The notes under the pieces are model-generated. The model had not been told where the DNA came from. It did not search any database and saw only the letters and a program-made list of their open reading frames with translations. Of a stretch of DNA of 64,000 nt, positions 8,714-18,355 are shown one piece after another. Position 1 is the stretch's first letter, and each line of letters begins with the position of its first letter. The stretch is from Alloprevotella sp. (GTDB taxonomy: Bacteria > Bacteroidota > Bacteroidia > Bacteroidales > Muribaculaceae), in the NCBI GenBank assembly GCA_023663135.1, contig JAMPIE010000013.1:1-64000 (forward strand), in the 5' to 3' direction. Made by a program: the position numbers and the translations under genes.

Positions 8714-11700
8714 ATGATAAGACATCTCCGCAATGCCCTTGCCGCCGCTGCATTCCTCTTTGCTGATGCGACGCAGGCCTCCGCGCCTCAGTTCTCTCTC
8801 ACGCCCGTCCCGGCTGAGATGACTGTCGCTCAGGGCGAAGGCCTCACTCTCCCCGCCGCTTTCATCGTGGCCGGTCAGAACCTCCCCGACGATATGGCCG
8901 CCGAGCTCGACAAGTTTGTCGAGGCCATCAATGCCGCCACCGGCCTCCGCGCCTCTGTGGGCGAGCCCTCGCGCGCCACCATCACCGTCGCCCTCTCTTC
9001 CGACAAGAGCCTCGGCTCCGAAGGCTATACCCTCAAGGTCACTCCCTCCGGCGCCGCCATCTCTGCCCCCACCGCCACCGGCCTCTTCTACGCATTCCAG
9101 ACTGTCAAGAAGCTCCTTCCGCCTAACGTCATGGCCGGAGTGGCCGACCCCTCGGTCTCCTCTTACGTCCTCCCCGAGGTCTCCATCACCGACCATCCCG
9201 CCTTCCCCCATCGCGGTTTTGAGCTCGACTGCGCCCGCCATTTCCACTCTGTCGACCAGGTGAAGCGCATGCTCGACATCATGAGCTTCTACAAGATGAA
9301 CCGCTTCCACTGGCATCTCACCGATGACCAGGGATGGCGCGTTGAGATTGAAAAATATCCGCGACTGCTCTCCGTGGGATCTATCGCCCCCGATGTTTAC
9401 CTTTGCGACTTCGCCACTCGATCTTCTTATCTCCTCGGCGCCCCCTATGGGCCCCACTACTACACCAAGGCCGAGCTCAAAGAAATAGTGGAGTATGCCG
9501 CCGAGCGCCATATCGAGGTATTCCCCGAGATAGACATGCCCGGACACATGGTGGCCGCCATCGCTGCCTATCCCGAGTTTTCGTGTAACCCCGACGGCGC
9601 TCACACCATCTGGTATCGCCCCGGCGTGAGCGACGATGTGCTCAATGTAGCCAGTCCCGCCGTCCTCCAGTTCTGCAAGGATGTCGTCTCTGAGCTCGCC
9701 GAAATCTTCCCTTCCAAGCTCTTCCACATTGGCGGCGACGAGACCCCCACGACCGCCTGGGATCGCAACGCCGACTGCCATCGCTTCATGGAAGAGCATG
9801 GCATGACCTCCTCCCGGCAGCTTCAGAGCTGGTTTATGCACCAGATAGCCGACCATCTCAAGACCCTCGGCAAGCAGGCCGTATGCTGGAACGAGGTGGT
9901 CACCTCTTCCGGAGCAGACCTCGGTCTCGCCAAGGAGGCCGGCTTCCTCATCTACGACTGGCTCGGCGGTGGCACTGCAAAGGCTGCCGAGCTCGGCCTC
10001 AACTCAGTATATTGCCGGACGTCGACCAACTATCTCGACTACCCCCAGGGCAACAACAATGAGCCCCGCTCGATGGGCAGCGTCATCTCACTCCCCACCA
10101 CATATAATGGCAATCCCGACATCTCTTCCCCCGGCACTTGCATCGGCGTACAGGGCAATCTCTGGACTGAGTATATCTCCGACCCTCGACATGTGGAATA
10201 CAATGCTCTCCCCCGTCTAATCGCCATCGCCGAGACCGGCTGGAGCCCTCGCGAAAAGAAAGACTTTGCCGACTTCCAGCGACGCATCACCGCCGACACT
10301 ACTCTCTGGAACTATCGCGGTTATGCTTATGGCCGTCATCACCTCCTCAATGCTCCCTCTCAGGCACCAGCTATCGTGATGCCCGATCCTGAGCATTGGG
10401 TCACTGTCATCACTCGAGCCACCAACCGCAGCCGCTCCGGCCGCGTCCTCGAGCTCGTCGCTGATGGCTCGCCCCTCATCTCATCGCTCGGCGCCTCGGC
10501 CGGACTCCTCTGGAGCGGCGACCCCGCCGACAAGAGCGACTGGCAGCAATGGCGCTTCATTCCCGACCCCGAGAACCCCTCCCGTGTGGCTCTCGTCTGC
10601 AAGGCACGCCCCGAAGGCTCTGTCAACCCCGACCCCGGCTCTACTTCCACCGATGCCCGATGGAAATACGACGATTCTTCCCGCCACTACAATTTTATCC
10701 TCGGCGAGGGCGACTATTACTCTAAGACTGCCGACGGTTATGTCTACTCCATCCGCTCTGACAAGGCCGATGGATTCTGGCTCAACTGCGGCACCGACGG
10801 CGGCTCACCAAGCCTGATGATCAACTGCTGGAACAATCCCGCCGACGGCGATGGTGGCCTTTGGCTCATATCCGATCCTTTGGCAACCGACAATGGGGAG
10901 ACTCACCCCGCTTTCGAGCCGCTTAAGGAGGGCTCAACCTATGTCTTCGCCAATGCTGCCGAGCGTTTTGGAGGCGCCATGCTCGCTGTCGCTGACGACG
11001 CTCTTGTCCTCGACGCTTCCCGTCATGCCAATGTGGCTTGGCGCGTCGTCTCTTCTGCCTCCGATGCTGCCAATGTCAACACAGTCACTCTCGTCAATGC
11101 ATCCGGCGCTCCGCTCGGTGCACTCGGTGGTGCCAATCCGGTCAATGGCGGAGGCTCCTTCTTCAACGGCTACAATGGCTTTGCCGTCTCCCTCTCCGGC
11201 CAGCCCGCTCCCGTAGCCATCACTCGCAATGAGGCCGAGGGTGATGAATACACTCTCGCCATCGACGGCAAGGGCCTCACAGCCAATGCCTCCGGCGTCG
11301 CTGCCGGTGGCCCCAAAGATATTCAGCCGGCCATTGCAGGCGGCGCCTGGATCCCTATGGAGGTCTCTCTATTAGAGGTGAAATGTGTCGACTCCAACGG
11401 CAATGCTCTCGCCTCTGTCTCTTATGCCCTCCCCATCGGCCATGCCGTCACCTCCGATGTCGCTCCGGCCATCCCGGGATATAAGCTCTCCGCCATCCAC
11501 GGCGAGGGTTCCTCTGTCACAGCCACTTATCAGCTCACCGATCATCAAGTGACCTATGAGTGCCGCACCACCGACGGCATCCTCATTGACCGCATCTCTA
11601 TCCTCGCCCCTGCCTCGGAACCTTATGTCGTGGCAATCCCCGAGATTGCCCACTTCTCTGCCATAGAGTCTTCTCCCGCTCAGGGCTCTAAGATGGTGCT

Positions 11701-12529
11701 CGATGGTCCCACGACCATCACTGCCACATTCTCCACCAAGGCTCACCTCGGAGCAAAGGGTTATGAGAAAAAGCTCGCATCTCCGGCCGACCTCCACGAT
11801 GGCATGTCCATCCTCATCCGCGATGCCCACACCGGCGGCCGTGCCGCCTTCCGCATGGCCGGTGCCGCCAGCGGCAAGGTTGAGGGCGGTAACCCCGACT
11901 CCTTCTCCCCTGCCTTCATCTGGGCCCTCTGCCAGCAGTCCGACGGCCGGTATGCTTTCCTTAATGAGGCCTCCGGCCTTTATGTCGGCGCCCCCATTAG
12001 AGGTAACACCATCCCCCTCGCCGCGGAGCCCTACCCCTACTCTCTCACCCCCAACGAGGGTGGCAACGACTGGCAGGTATCCTCCGGCTCCCTCGCCTGG
12101 GACGGCGGCCAGGACCTCACCATGCACGGCTGGGACTGCCCCGGACACCCCTACTGGCTCCTCGCCCCCATCGCCGACCCATACTTCAAGGTAACCATTG
12201 AAGAGTATGATGCCGACACCGACAGCATCCTCTCCTCCTCCTCCACCTTTGTCCACGCAGGTGCATCTATGCTCTGGCTCCCTCGCGACATTCAAGGGCG
12301 CCCCGAAGTAACTGTCACCGGCGCCGACGGCCTCGACAACATCACCGCCGACAAGGCCATCCGGGTCATCTACTCCACCGACCCCCTCGGCATTGAGAGT
12401 GTAGCCGACGGCATCCAAGCCCCGGCCCGCCGCGGCGTCTACGACCTCCAGGGCCGCCGCCTCCCCGACACCCTCCCCTCCGCCCCCGGCCTCTACATCA
12501 TCAACGGCCGCAAAGTCCTCGTAAAGTAA
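8714..12529 (+). CDS. Secreted beta-N-acetylhexosaminidase (GH20), multidomain
   Basis: A 1271-residue protein with a signal peptide (MIRHLRNALAAAAFLFADAT). Residues ~30-160 are the GH20 N-terminal alpha/beta domain (GH20b). The catalytic barrel runs ~170-540 with HRGFELDCARHF, FHWHLTDDQGWR and the catalytic pair D342-E343 in HIGGDE. The mechanism uses the substrate N-acetyl group and removes terminal GlcNAc or GalNAc. Residues ~559-722 match residues ~51-216 of the GH16 protein. Further lectin-like modules follow. The C-terminus carries the short tail VYDLQGRR...PGLYIINGRKVLVK, nearly identical to that of the GH16 protein. The reading frame is open further upstream, but the signal peptide sets the start at 8714. 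Export to the surface is inferred. Confidence 0.9.
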   Translation: MIRHLRNALAAAAFLFADATQASAPQFSLTPVPAEMTVAQGEGLTLPAAFIVAGQNLPDDMAAELDKFVEAINAATGLRASVGEPSRATITVALSSDKSLGSEGYTLKVTPSGAAISAPTATGLFYAFQTVKKLLPPNVMAGVADPSVSSYVLPEVSITDHPAFPHRGFELDCARHFHSVDQVKRMLDIMSFYKMNRFHWHLTDDQGWRVEIEKYPRLLSVGSIAPDVYLCDFATRSSYLLGAPYGPHYYTKAELKEIVEYAAERHIEVFPEIDMPGHMVAAIAAYPEFSCNPDGAHTIWYRPGVSDDVLNVASPAVLQFCKDVVSELAEIFPSKLFHIGGDETPTTAWDRNADCHRFMEEHGMTSSRQLQSWFMHQIADHLKTLGKQAVCWNEVVTSSGADLGLAKEAGFLIYDWLGGGTAKAAELGLNSVYCRTSTNYLDYPQGNNNEPRSMGSVISLPTTYNGNPDISSPGTCIGVQGNLWTEYISDPRHVEYNALPRLIAIAETGWSPREKKDFADFQRRITADTTLWNYRGYAYGRHHLLNAPSQAPAIVMPDPEHWVTVITRATNRSRSGRVLELVADGSPLISSLGASAGLLWSGDPADKSDWQQWRFIPDPENPSRVALVCKARPEGSVNPDPGSTSTDARWKYDDSSRHYNFILGEGDYYSKTADGYVYSIRSDKADGFWLNCGTDGGSPSLMINCWNNPADGDGGLWLISDPLATDNGETHPAFEPLKEGSTYVFANAAERFGGAMLAVADDALVLDASRHANVAWRVVSSASDAANVNTVTLVNASGAPLGALGGANPVNGGGSFFNGYNGFAVSLSGQPAPVAITRNEAEGDEYTLAIDGKGLTANASGVAAGGPKDIQPAIAGGAWIPMEVSLLEVKCVDSNGNALASVSYALPIGHAVTSDVAPAIPGYKLSAIHGEGSSVTATYQLTDHQVTYECRTTDGILIDRISILAPASEPYVVAIPEIAHFSAIESSPAQGSKMVLDGPTTITATFSTKAHLGAKGYEKKLASPADLHDGMSILIRDAHTGGRAAFRMAGAASGKVEGGNPDSFSPAFIWALCQQSDGRYAFLNEASGLYVGAPIRGNTIPLAAEPYPYSLTPNEGGNDWQVSSGSLAWDGGQDLTMHGWDCPGHPYWLLAPIADPYFKVTIEEYDADTDSILSSSSTFVHAGASMLWLPRDIQGRPEVTVTGADGLDNITADKAIRVIYSTDPLGIESVADGIQAPARRGVYDLQGRRLPDTLPSAPGLYIINGRKVLVK

Positions 12530-12549
12530 CAGAATTACACTTGACACCA

Positions 12550-12610
12550 AGGCGTGTCATGCCCGGGCTTCATTTTCAGGCCCCAAAGGCATGACACGCC
12601 TCTTTTTTTT
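12550..12610 (+). terminator. Intrinsic terminator after the GH20 gene
   Basis: A perfect 14-bp stem (12550-12563 with 12588-12601) containing CGTGTCATGCC is followed by a run of Ts. It is one of the strongest terminators in the window. Confidence 0.9.
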
Positions 12611-12639
12611 GTGCGTTTGGCCACGATTATGTATTTTTG
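12608..12639 (+). promoter_or_regulatory. Promoter for the DUF4254-glycosyltransferase-ruvB group
   Basis: TTTG at 12608-12611, a 20-bp gap and TATTTTTG at 12632-12639 match the Bacteroidetes consensus. The -33 box overlaps the T-run of the preceding terminator. Confidence 0.6.
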
Positions 12640-12692
12640 TAAACCAATTTCCAGGCCTTTGGCCACCCCCCCCCTTACAATCATACATCCTT

Positions 12693-13301
12693 ATGCACTT
12701 CACCGAAGAAGCCTTTGACATATTTGCCGACACAACGCGGCGCTACCACCTTACCGACAACGTCGATACCCCCTTCGATAACCCTCACCCCAAGGGCTCT
12801 ATCCAAGCCCTCTTAGCTGAGAAAAACTGGGTTGATGCCGTCCAGTGGCATCTCGAAGACATCATTCGCGACCCTGAAATCGACCCCGTGGAAGCCCTGG
12901 CGCTTAAGCGTCGCATCGATCGCTCCAACCAGGTGAGGACCGACATGGTTGAAGACCTCGACACCTACTTCCGCAATCTCTACTCCGCCGTCACCCCCCT
13001 CCCCGGGGCCTCCATCAACACCGAAAGCCCCGCGTGGGCCCTTGACCGCCTCAGCATACTCGCCCTCAAAATCTTCCACATGAAGGCCGAGACGGAGCGC
13101 CCCGATGCTTCGGATGACCATCGCGCCAAGTGTGCCGCCAAGCTCGCCGTCCTTGAAGAGCAGCGAGCCGACCTCATCTCGGCCATCGACTCTCTCCTCG
13201 ATGACATTCAAGCCGGCCGTAAGTACATGAAGGTCTATCGCCAGATGAAGATGTACAACGACGCCGATACCAACCCCATCCTCTACGCCGCAAAGAAATA
13301 A
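12693..13301 (+). CDS. DUF4254 family protein
   Basis: A 202-residue soluble helical protein (starting MHFTEEAFDIFADTT) of the DUF4254 family, whose biochemical role is unknown. In Bacteroidetes it commonly precedes a family-9 glycosyltransferase, as here: the next start codon follows its stop directly (TAA at 13299-13301, ATG at 13302). That suggests a link to cell-envelope sugar transfer, but this is inference from position only. The start at 12693 is chosen because the longer open frame reaches back into the terminator and promoter. No signal peptide or membrane helix is seen. Confidence 0.8.
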   Translation: MHFTEEAFDIFADTTRRYHLTDNVDTPFDNPHPKGSIQALLAEKNWVDAVQWHLEDIIRDPEIDPVEALALKRRIDRSNQVRTDMVEDLDTYFRNLYSAVTPLPGASINTESPAWALDRLSILALKIFHMKAETERPDASDDHRAKCAAKLAVLEEQRADLISAIDSLLDDIQAGRKYMKVYRQMKMYNDADTNPILYAAKK

Positions 13302-14324
13302 ATGGCCAGCCTGAAGCATGACAAGCCTGTCGTCGTGGCCCTGAGGTTCTCAGCCTTGGGCGACGTGGCCATGACCTCGACTGTGATGACTGCCGCGGCC
13401 CGACGCTTCCCGTCCCATCGCTTCGTCATGGTCACTCGGCCACAGTTTGTCCCATTCTTTCCCCCGGAGGTGGAGGTGATGGCCGCCGACCTCAAGGGGC
13501 GCCACAAAGGGCTCTCGGGCCTGTGGCGCCTCGCCACCGACATATGGCGCCTTTACCGGCCCGTGGCTGTGGCCGACCTCCACGATGTCATCCGCTCGCG
13601 CCTCGTCTCTCTCTTCCTCCGCCTCCACTCCCTCCCTGTCGCCACCATCGATAAAGGACGCCGCGATAAAAAAGCCTTAGTTAAAGGCGAAGCAAACCGA
13701 CCTCTTATCCCCACCTCCGAGCGATATGCCGCCACTCTCTCTCGCCTCGGCTTTGACATAGGCGCGCCTATCCTCGCTCCCTTAGGGCAAGGGGTCCCTG
13801 CATCCCCTCCTCGCATAGGCCTTGCCCCCTTTGCCGCCCATCCCGGCAAGGCATGGCCCCTGGAGATGATGGCTAAGGCTGTCGAAATGGTCCGCGCCGC
13901 TCGTCCCGATGTCTACTTCCTCTGGTTCTCTGCCCCGGGCTCTGAAGCTGATAAAATCAAGGCCGTAGCCGGCGAAAAAGACACCATAGCAGCCTCCCTC
14001 GGCCTCAATGGCCTTGGCGATGAGATTGAGCTGATGGGCTCCCTCTCGGCCATGGTGGCCATGGACTCGGGAAACATGCACATGGCTGCCCTGAAGGGGA
14101 TTCCCGTGATTAGCATCTGGGGAGCCACTCACCCCAATGCCGGCTTTGCCGGTGCTTCCTCCCCCACCTCGCTCCGTCTCCAAGACCTCTCACTCCCCTG
14201 TCGCCCTTGCTCCATCTACGGCAACAAGCCCTGCCGCATATCCCCCGGAGAATACCCCTGCCTCAACGCCGTCTCCCCGACACAAGTGGCCGACAAAATC
14301 CTCTCCCTCATCCCTCAATCATGA
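13302..14324 (+). CDS. Glycosyltransferase family 9 (heptosyltransferase-like)
   Basis: A 340-residue GT-B fold protein. The N-terminus [20 protein letters not shown] matches the family-9 start, and the C-terminal half shows [26 protein letters not shown], the sugar-nucleotide binding part seen in WaaC/WaaF-type enzymes. Such enzymes add heptose or other sugars to the LPS inner core at the cytoplasmic face of the inner membrane. A Cys-containing tail ([15 protein letters not shown]) is common in Bacteroidetes members. It is directly adjacent to the DUF4254 gene and overlaps ruvB by 4 bp (ATGA), so the three genes form one operon. The acceptor sugar is unknown. Confidence 0.85.
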   Translation: MASLKHDKPVVVALRFSALGDVAMTSTVMTAAARRFPSHRFVMVTRPQFVPFFPPEVEVMAADLKGRHKGLSGLWRLATDIWRLYRPVAVADLHDVIRSRLVSLFLRLHSLPVATIDKGRRDKKALVKGEANRPLIPTSERYAATLSRLGFDIGAPILAPLGQGVPASPPRIGLAPFAAHPGKAWPLEMMAKAVEMVRAARPDVYFLWFSAPGSEADKIKAVAGEKDTIAASLGLNGLGDEIELMGSLSAMVAMDSGNMHMAALKGIPVISIWGATHPNAGFAGASSPTSLRLQDLSLPCRPCSIYGNKPCRISPGEYPCLNAVSPTQVADKILSLIPQS

Positions 14325-15403
14325 GCAAAAAGAAAAAGACCGACGACGGCTCCGACCTCCGCCCCGACGACTTCGACATTCGTGATGCCGCCGCCGAGCC
14401 CCCGCGCCGCAGCCCCGAACGCGACCAAGACAAGGCTCTCCGCCCAGCCCGCTTCGACGACTTCCGCGGACAAGCCAAGGTGGTCGAAAACCTGCGCATC
14501 TTCACCGCCGCCGCTCGTATGCGCGGCGAGCCCCTCGACCACACTCTCCTCTATGGCCCCCCTGGACTGGGCAAGACCACCCTGAGCAACATTATTGCCA
14601 ACGAGCTCGGTGTGGGCTTCAAGGTCACCTCCGGACCCGTGCTCGACAAGCCCGGCGACCTGGCCGGCATACTCACGTCGCTTGAGCCAAACGACGTGCT
14701 CTTCATCGACGAAATCCATCGCCTCAGCCCCGTGGTGGAGGAATATCTCTACCCGGCCATGGAAGACTTTCGAATCGACATCATGATCGACAAAGGCCCG
14801 GGAGCCCGCTCCGTTCAGCTCGCCCTCAGCCCCTTCACTCTCGTCGGCGCAACCACTCGCTCCGGCCTCCTCACCTCTCCCATGCGCGCCCGCTTCGGCA
14901 TCAACTGTTCCCTTGAATATTACGACCACGAGACCCTCGAGCGCATCATCCTCCGCTCTGCCGCTCTCCTCAATGTGAAATGCTCCGGTGAGGCCGCACA
15001 CGAGATTGCCATGCGCTCACGTGGCACCCCCCGCATCGCCAACGCTCTACTCCGACGAGTGCGCGACTTTGCCCAGGTAAAAGGCTCGGGCGACATCGAC
15101 CCCGAGATTGCACGATACTCTCTCGAAGCACTTAAAATCGACCGATACGGCCTCGACGAAACCGACAACAAAATCCTCCGGACCATCATCCAGAAGTTTA
15201 AGGGCGGCCCCGTGGGACTATCCACCATAGCAACCGCCTTAGGCGAAGACCCCGGCACAATCGAGGAAGTCTATGAACCTTTTCTTATCAAGGAGGGTTT
15301 TATAAATCGTACACCCCGTGGCCGCGAAGTGACCGAGCTCGCATGGGCCCACCTCGCCGGCGGCGACAAACGAGCCTATCTCGGCGGCCTCTTCGACAAC
15401 TGA
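14321..15403 (+). CDS. ruvB: Holliday junction DNA helicase RuvB
   Basis: A 360-residue AAA+ motor that, with RuvA, drives branch migration of Holliday junctions. Walker A is [10 protein letters not shown] (K85), Walker B is [10 protein letters not shown], and sensor 1 and the arginine-finger region follow ([14 protein letters not shown]). The C-terminal winged helix ends in [16 protein letters not shown], a clear family signature. The N-terminus carries about 20 extra charged residues ([10 protein letters not shown]) compared with the E. coli protein. The start overlaps the stop codon of the upstream glycosyltransferase. RuvA and RuvC are not in the window. Confidence 0.97.
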   Translation: MSKKKKTDDGSDLRPDDFDIRDAAAEPPRRSPERDQDKALRPARFDDFRGQAKVVENLRIFTAAARMRGEPLDHTLLYGPPGLGKTTLSNIIANELGVGFKVTSGPVLDKPGDLAGILTSLEPNDVLFIDEIHRLSPVVEEYLYPAMEDFRIDIMIDKGPGARSVQLALSPFTLVGATTRSGLLTSPMRARFGINCSLEYYDHETLERIILRSAALLNVKCSGEAAHEIAMRSRGTPRIANALLRRVRDFAQVKGSGDIDPEIARYSLEALKIDRYGLDETDNKILRTIIQKFKGGPVGLSTIATALGEDPGTIEEVYEPFLIKEGFINRTPRGREVTELAWAHLAGGDKRAYLGGLFDN

Positions 15404-15429
15404 CCATTCATCCCTTCACCCCCCCACCC

Positions 15430-16908
15430 ATGGGAGCCATAAAAAACCTTGCCAAAGACACCGTGGTCTACGGCGCCAGCAGCATCATTGGCCGCTTCCT
15501 CAACTGGTGTCTCGTCCCGCTCTACACCTCTGTCTTCCCGGCAGACGAGTATGGCATAGTGACTTATGTCTACAACATTGTGGCTCTGGCTCTGCTGGTT
15601 CTCATCTATGGCATGGAGACCGGATTTTTCCGTTTCGCCAATCACGACCGCTACAAAGACCCCATGGAGGTCTACTCAACAACCCTCATCTCTCTTGCCG
15701 CCTCCTCCTCCCTATTCTTCTTCGCGACCTGTCTCATCCCAAGCCACATAGCCGACGCCCTACACTGCCCGGGCCACCCAGCCTACATCGTGATGATGGC
15801 CGCCGTCCTCGCCTGCGATGCCTTCACCGCCATCCCCTTCTGTTACCTGCGCTACCGCCGTCGACCCATTCGCTTTGCATCCCTCAAGCTCATTGGCATA
15901 GCTCTCAACATTGGCTTCAACCTCTTCTTCATCCTCCTCTGCCCCTGGCTCATGTCTCAAGCCCCGCAGTGGGTAAACTGGTTTTACGACCCCAACTTCG
16001 GCATTGGCTACATCTTCCTGGCCAACCTCATATCGTCGGCCGTCATCACCCTCCTGCTCATCCCCGAGCTAAGAGGCTTCCCATGGCGCTTCAACCCCGC
16101 TCTATGGCGCGAGATGATAGCCTACTCCTTCCCCCTGCTCATCCTCGGCATTGCCGGGATAATGAACCAGACGCTCGGCACTCTCCTTCTCCCCTCCCTC
16201 GTCCCCGACAAGCCCCAAGCCATGGCCCAAGTGGGCATCTATGGAGCCAACTATAAGATAGCAATAGTAATGGTGATGTTTATCCAGGCCTTCCGCTTTG
16301 CCTACGAGCCATTTATCTTTGCCCGAGACAAGGAGACCGGATCGCTGCAAAAGTATGCCGATGCCATGCGCTTCTTCGTCATCTTCGGCCTCTTTATCTT
16401 CCTCGGTGTAATGTTTTACCTCCCAATCCTGCGATATTTTATTGCCCCGAGCTACTTCACAGGACTTAAGGTGGTGCCGGTGCTGATGGTGGCCGAGCTC
16501 TTTTTTGGCATCTTCTTCAACCTCTCGCTCTGGTATAAGCTCACCGACAAGACCATCTGGGGCACATGGTTTTCGCTCTTGGGATTGGCCGTCACAGTGG
16601 GCCTCAACATGACGTTGGTGCCCCGCATAGGATATATGGGATGCGCCTGGGCCGCCTTAGGTTGCTACGGCGTGATGATGACAGTCTCTTATTTCGTAGG
16701 GCGCCGACACATGGCCGTCCCCTACCCTACCCGCCGGCTCATCATATATTTCCTCAGCGCCATGGCTCTTTATGGCCTGAGCATCGTCATCACCTCCGGA
16801 CATAATATCCTCGACATGGGCCTCCGCTCTCTCCTGCTTCTTCTCTTTGCCGGAGCAGCCATCAAGCTCGAAAAAATACCCATCCCTCACCTCATCCATC
16901 ACTCATGA
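15430..16908 (+). CDS. Oligosaccharide flippase (MOP/Wzx-like)
   Basis: A 492-residue polytopic membrane protein with about 12-14 predicted helices (e.g. IVALALLVLIYGMETGFFRF, AYSFPLLILGIAGIMNQ). It belongs to the polysaccharide biosynthesis branch of the MOP superfamily. These proteins flip undecaprenyl-linked sugar repeats across the inner membrane; a role in O-antigen, capsule or related glycan is likely but unproven. The start at MGAIKNLAKDT (15430) is the family-typical N-terminus, and the longer frame upstream runs through the end of ruvB. It overlaps the next gene by 4 bp. Confidence 0.85.
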   Translation: MGAIKNLAKDTVVYGASSIIGRFLNWCLVPLYTSVFPADEYGIVTYVYNIVALALLVLIYGMETGFFRFANHDRYKDPMEVYSTTLISLAASSSLFFFATCLIPSHIADALHCPGHPAYIVMMAAVLACDAFTAIPFCYLRYRRRPIRFASLKLIGIALNIGFNLFFILLCPWLMSQAPQWVNWFYDPNFGIGYIFLANLISSAVITLLLIPELRGFPWRFNPALWREMIAYSFPLLILGIAGIMNQTLGTLLLPSLVPDKPQAMAQVGIYGANYKIAIVMVMFIQAFRFAYEPFIFARDKETGSLQKYADAMRFFVIFGLFIFLGVMFYLPILRYFIAPSYFTGLKVVPVLMVAELFFGIFFNLSLWYKLTDKTIWGTWFSLLGLAVTVGLNMTLVPRIGYMGCAWAALGCYGVMMTVSYFVGRRHMAVPYPTRRLIIYFLSAMALYGLSIVITSGHNILDMGLRSLLLLLFAGAAIKLEKIPIPHLIHHS

Positions 16909-18326
16909 GCACCTCCACACCTAACATCCCGGAGCCACAGACCCCCACCCCTCACCAGCCCTTTACACAGCGGCTCTCGGCCTTCATGCTCAACTACTTC
17001 TCATTCTCCGGCCAGCTCATCAGCCAGGCCGAAGCTGAAGCATCCATTCGCGAAGGTGTCTCATTTAGAGGCGCCAACATCGTCATACTCATCCTGGCTA
17101 TCCTCATAGCCTCCCTCGGCCTCAACACCAACTCCACCGCCGTCATCATTGGCGCAATGCTCATCTCCCCCCTCATGGGGCCTATCATAGGCTGTGGCCT
17201 CGGTGTGGGCATCCATGACTTCGACCTAATAAAACGATCGATGCGCAATCTGGTGATGGCCGCCGGGTTCTCTGTCATTGCCTCAACACTCTACTTCATC
17301 ATATCGCCCGTCAACGAGCAACACTCTGAGCTACTGGCTCGCACCACTCCTACCATCTACGATGTCTTTATAGGCTTTGTTGGCGGCGGCGCCGGCATCC
17401 TCGCCATTGCCTCCCGCAACAAGGGCAACGTCATACCGGGCGTTGCCATAGCGACAGCTCTTATGCCCCCTCTCTGCACCGCCGGATATGGCCTCGCCAC
17501 TTGGCAGCTCAACTACTTCTTCGGCGCCTTTTACCTCTTCTTGATCAACTCGGTCTACATCGCCTTTGCCACCTTCATCGGTGTGAAACTGATGAAATAT
17601 CGGCCCGACTCGGCCTTTGACTCAGCCCGCTCACGCAGGGTAATGAAATGGGTCTACTCCATCGCCATCCTCGTGATGATGCCTGCGATTTATCTCACCA
17701 TCACCATGCTGCGCAACAATAAGCTCACGGTAGAGGCCAATCGCTTCGTGGCCGAAGAGTGTAGGTTTCCGGCCACTCAAGTAATTGCTTCTCGCCTATA
17801 TACCGACAGCGGGCAGAAATATCTAAGACTCACTCTCATAGGCAAGACCCTCCCGGCCGACTCGCTCGTAATGGCCCTTGAGCCTCGCCTGGCCTACTAT
17901 GGCCTGTCAGGAGCAAAGATAGAGATACTGCAAGGCGACGTGGCCGCCACAGCCTCTCCTGGCGAGACTTCTACCTCAGTGCGCGACATCTACCAAGCCG
18001 CACAAACCACCATCTCGCGACAGCAAGAGGAGATTGACTCTCTCAAAGAGGTGATAAGAGAGGGACGATCACAGGAGCGTCTGGCTCTTGAAATCTCCCC
18101 GGAGATAAGAGTCCTATTCCCGGAGGTGAAAGACATAGCAATATCGCGCTCTATATTTGCCGCCACGAGAGAAGCAGACGGCCACATCCCCACCGATACG
18201 GCCACAATGGCTCTGGTGGTGATGTCCAAGCCGCTCTCCAAATCTCAATTTGCCAAATTCCACCAATATCTCTGCGCCCGTCTGGCAATCCCTTCAGTAG
18301 AAATTGTCACCGTAGCCCAACCTTAG
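16905..18326 (+). CDS. DUF389 family membrane protein
   Basis: A 473-residue protein. Residues ~50-270 contain the DUF389 membrane domain, with the family signature LGLNTNSTAVIIGAMLISPLMGPI, six or so helices and ALMPPLCTAGYGLA. The C-terminal ~180 residues are soluble, with a short coiled-coil (SRQQEEIDSLKEVIREGRS). The family is widespread and of unknown function; transport has been suggested from its topology. It is translationally coupled to the flippase (ATGA overlap), but DUF389 genes occur in many contexts, so a shared pathway is not implied. Confidence 0.85.
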   Translation: MSTSTPNIPEPQTPTPHQPFTQRLSAFMLNYFSFSGQLISQAEAEASIREGVSFRGANIVILILAILIASLGLNTNSTAVIIGAMLISPLMGPIIGCGLGVGIHDFDLIKRSMRNLVMAAGFSVIASTLYFIISPVNEQHSELLARTTPTIYDVFIGFVGGGAGILAIASRNKGNVIPGVAIATALMPPLCTAGYGLATWQLNYFFGAFYLFLINSVYIAFATFIGVKLMKYRPDSAFDSARSRRVMKWVYSIAILVMMPAIYLTITMLRNNKLTVEANRFVAEECRFPATQVIASRLYTDSGQKYLRLTLIGKTLPADSLVMALEPRLAYYGLSGAKIEILQGDVAATASPGETSTSVRDIYQAAQTTISRQQEEIDSLKEVIREGRSQERLALEISPEIRVLFPEVKDIAISRSIFAATREADGHIPTDTATMALVVMSKPLSKSQFAKFHQYLCARLAIPSVEIVTVAQP

Positions 18327-18355
18327 TCACAATCCATCCCCGCCCCACACCAGAG

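Noticed and set aside
8621..9856. 411-codon open frame on the minus strand
   Set aside because: It lies antisense to the GH20 catalytic domain, is rich in Gly, Glu and His, and has no family motif. High GC at third codon positions makes long antisense frames common here.
11372..12550. 392-codon open frame on the minus strand
   Set aside because: Antisense to the C-terminal part of the GH20 protein. It has low-complexity Gly/Glu/Val composition and runs into the terminator.
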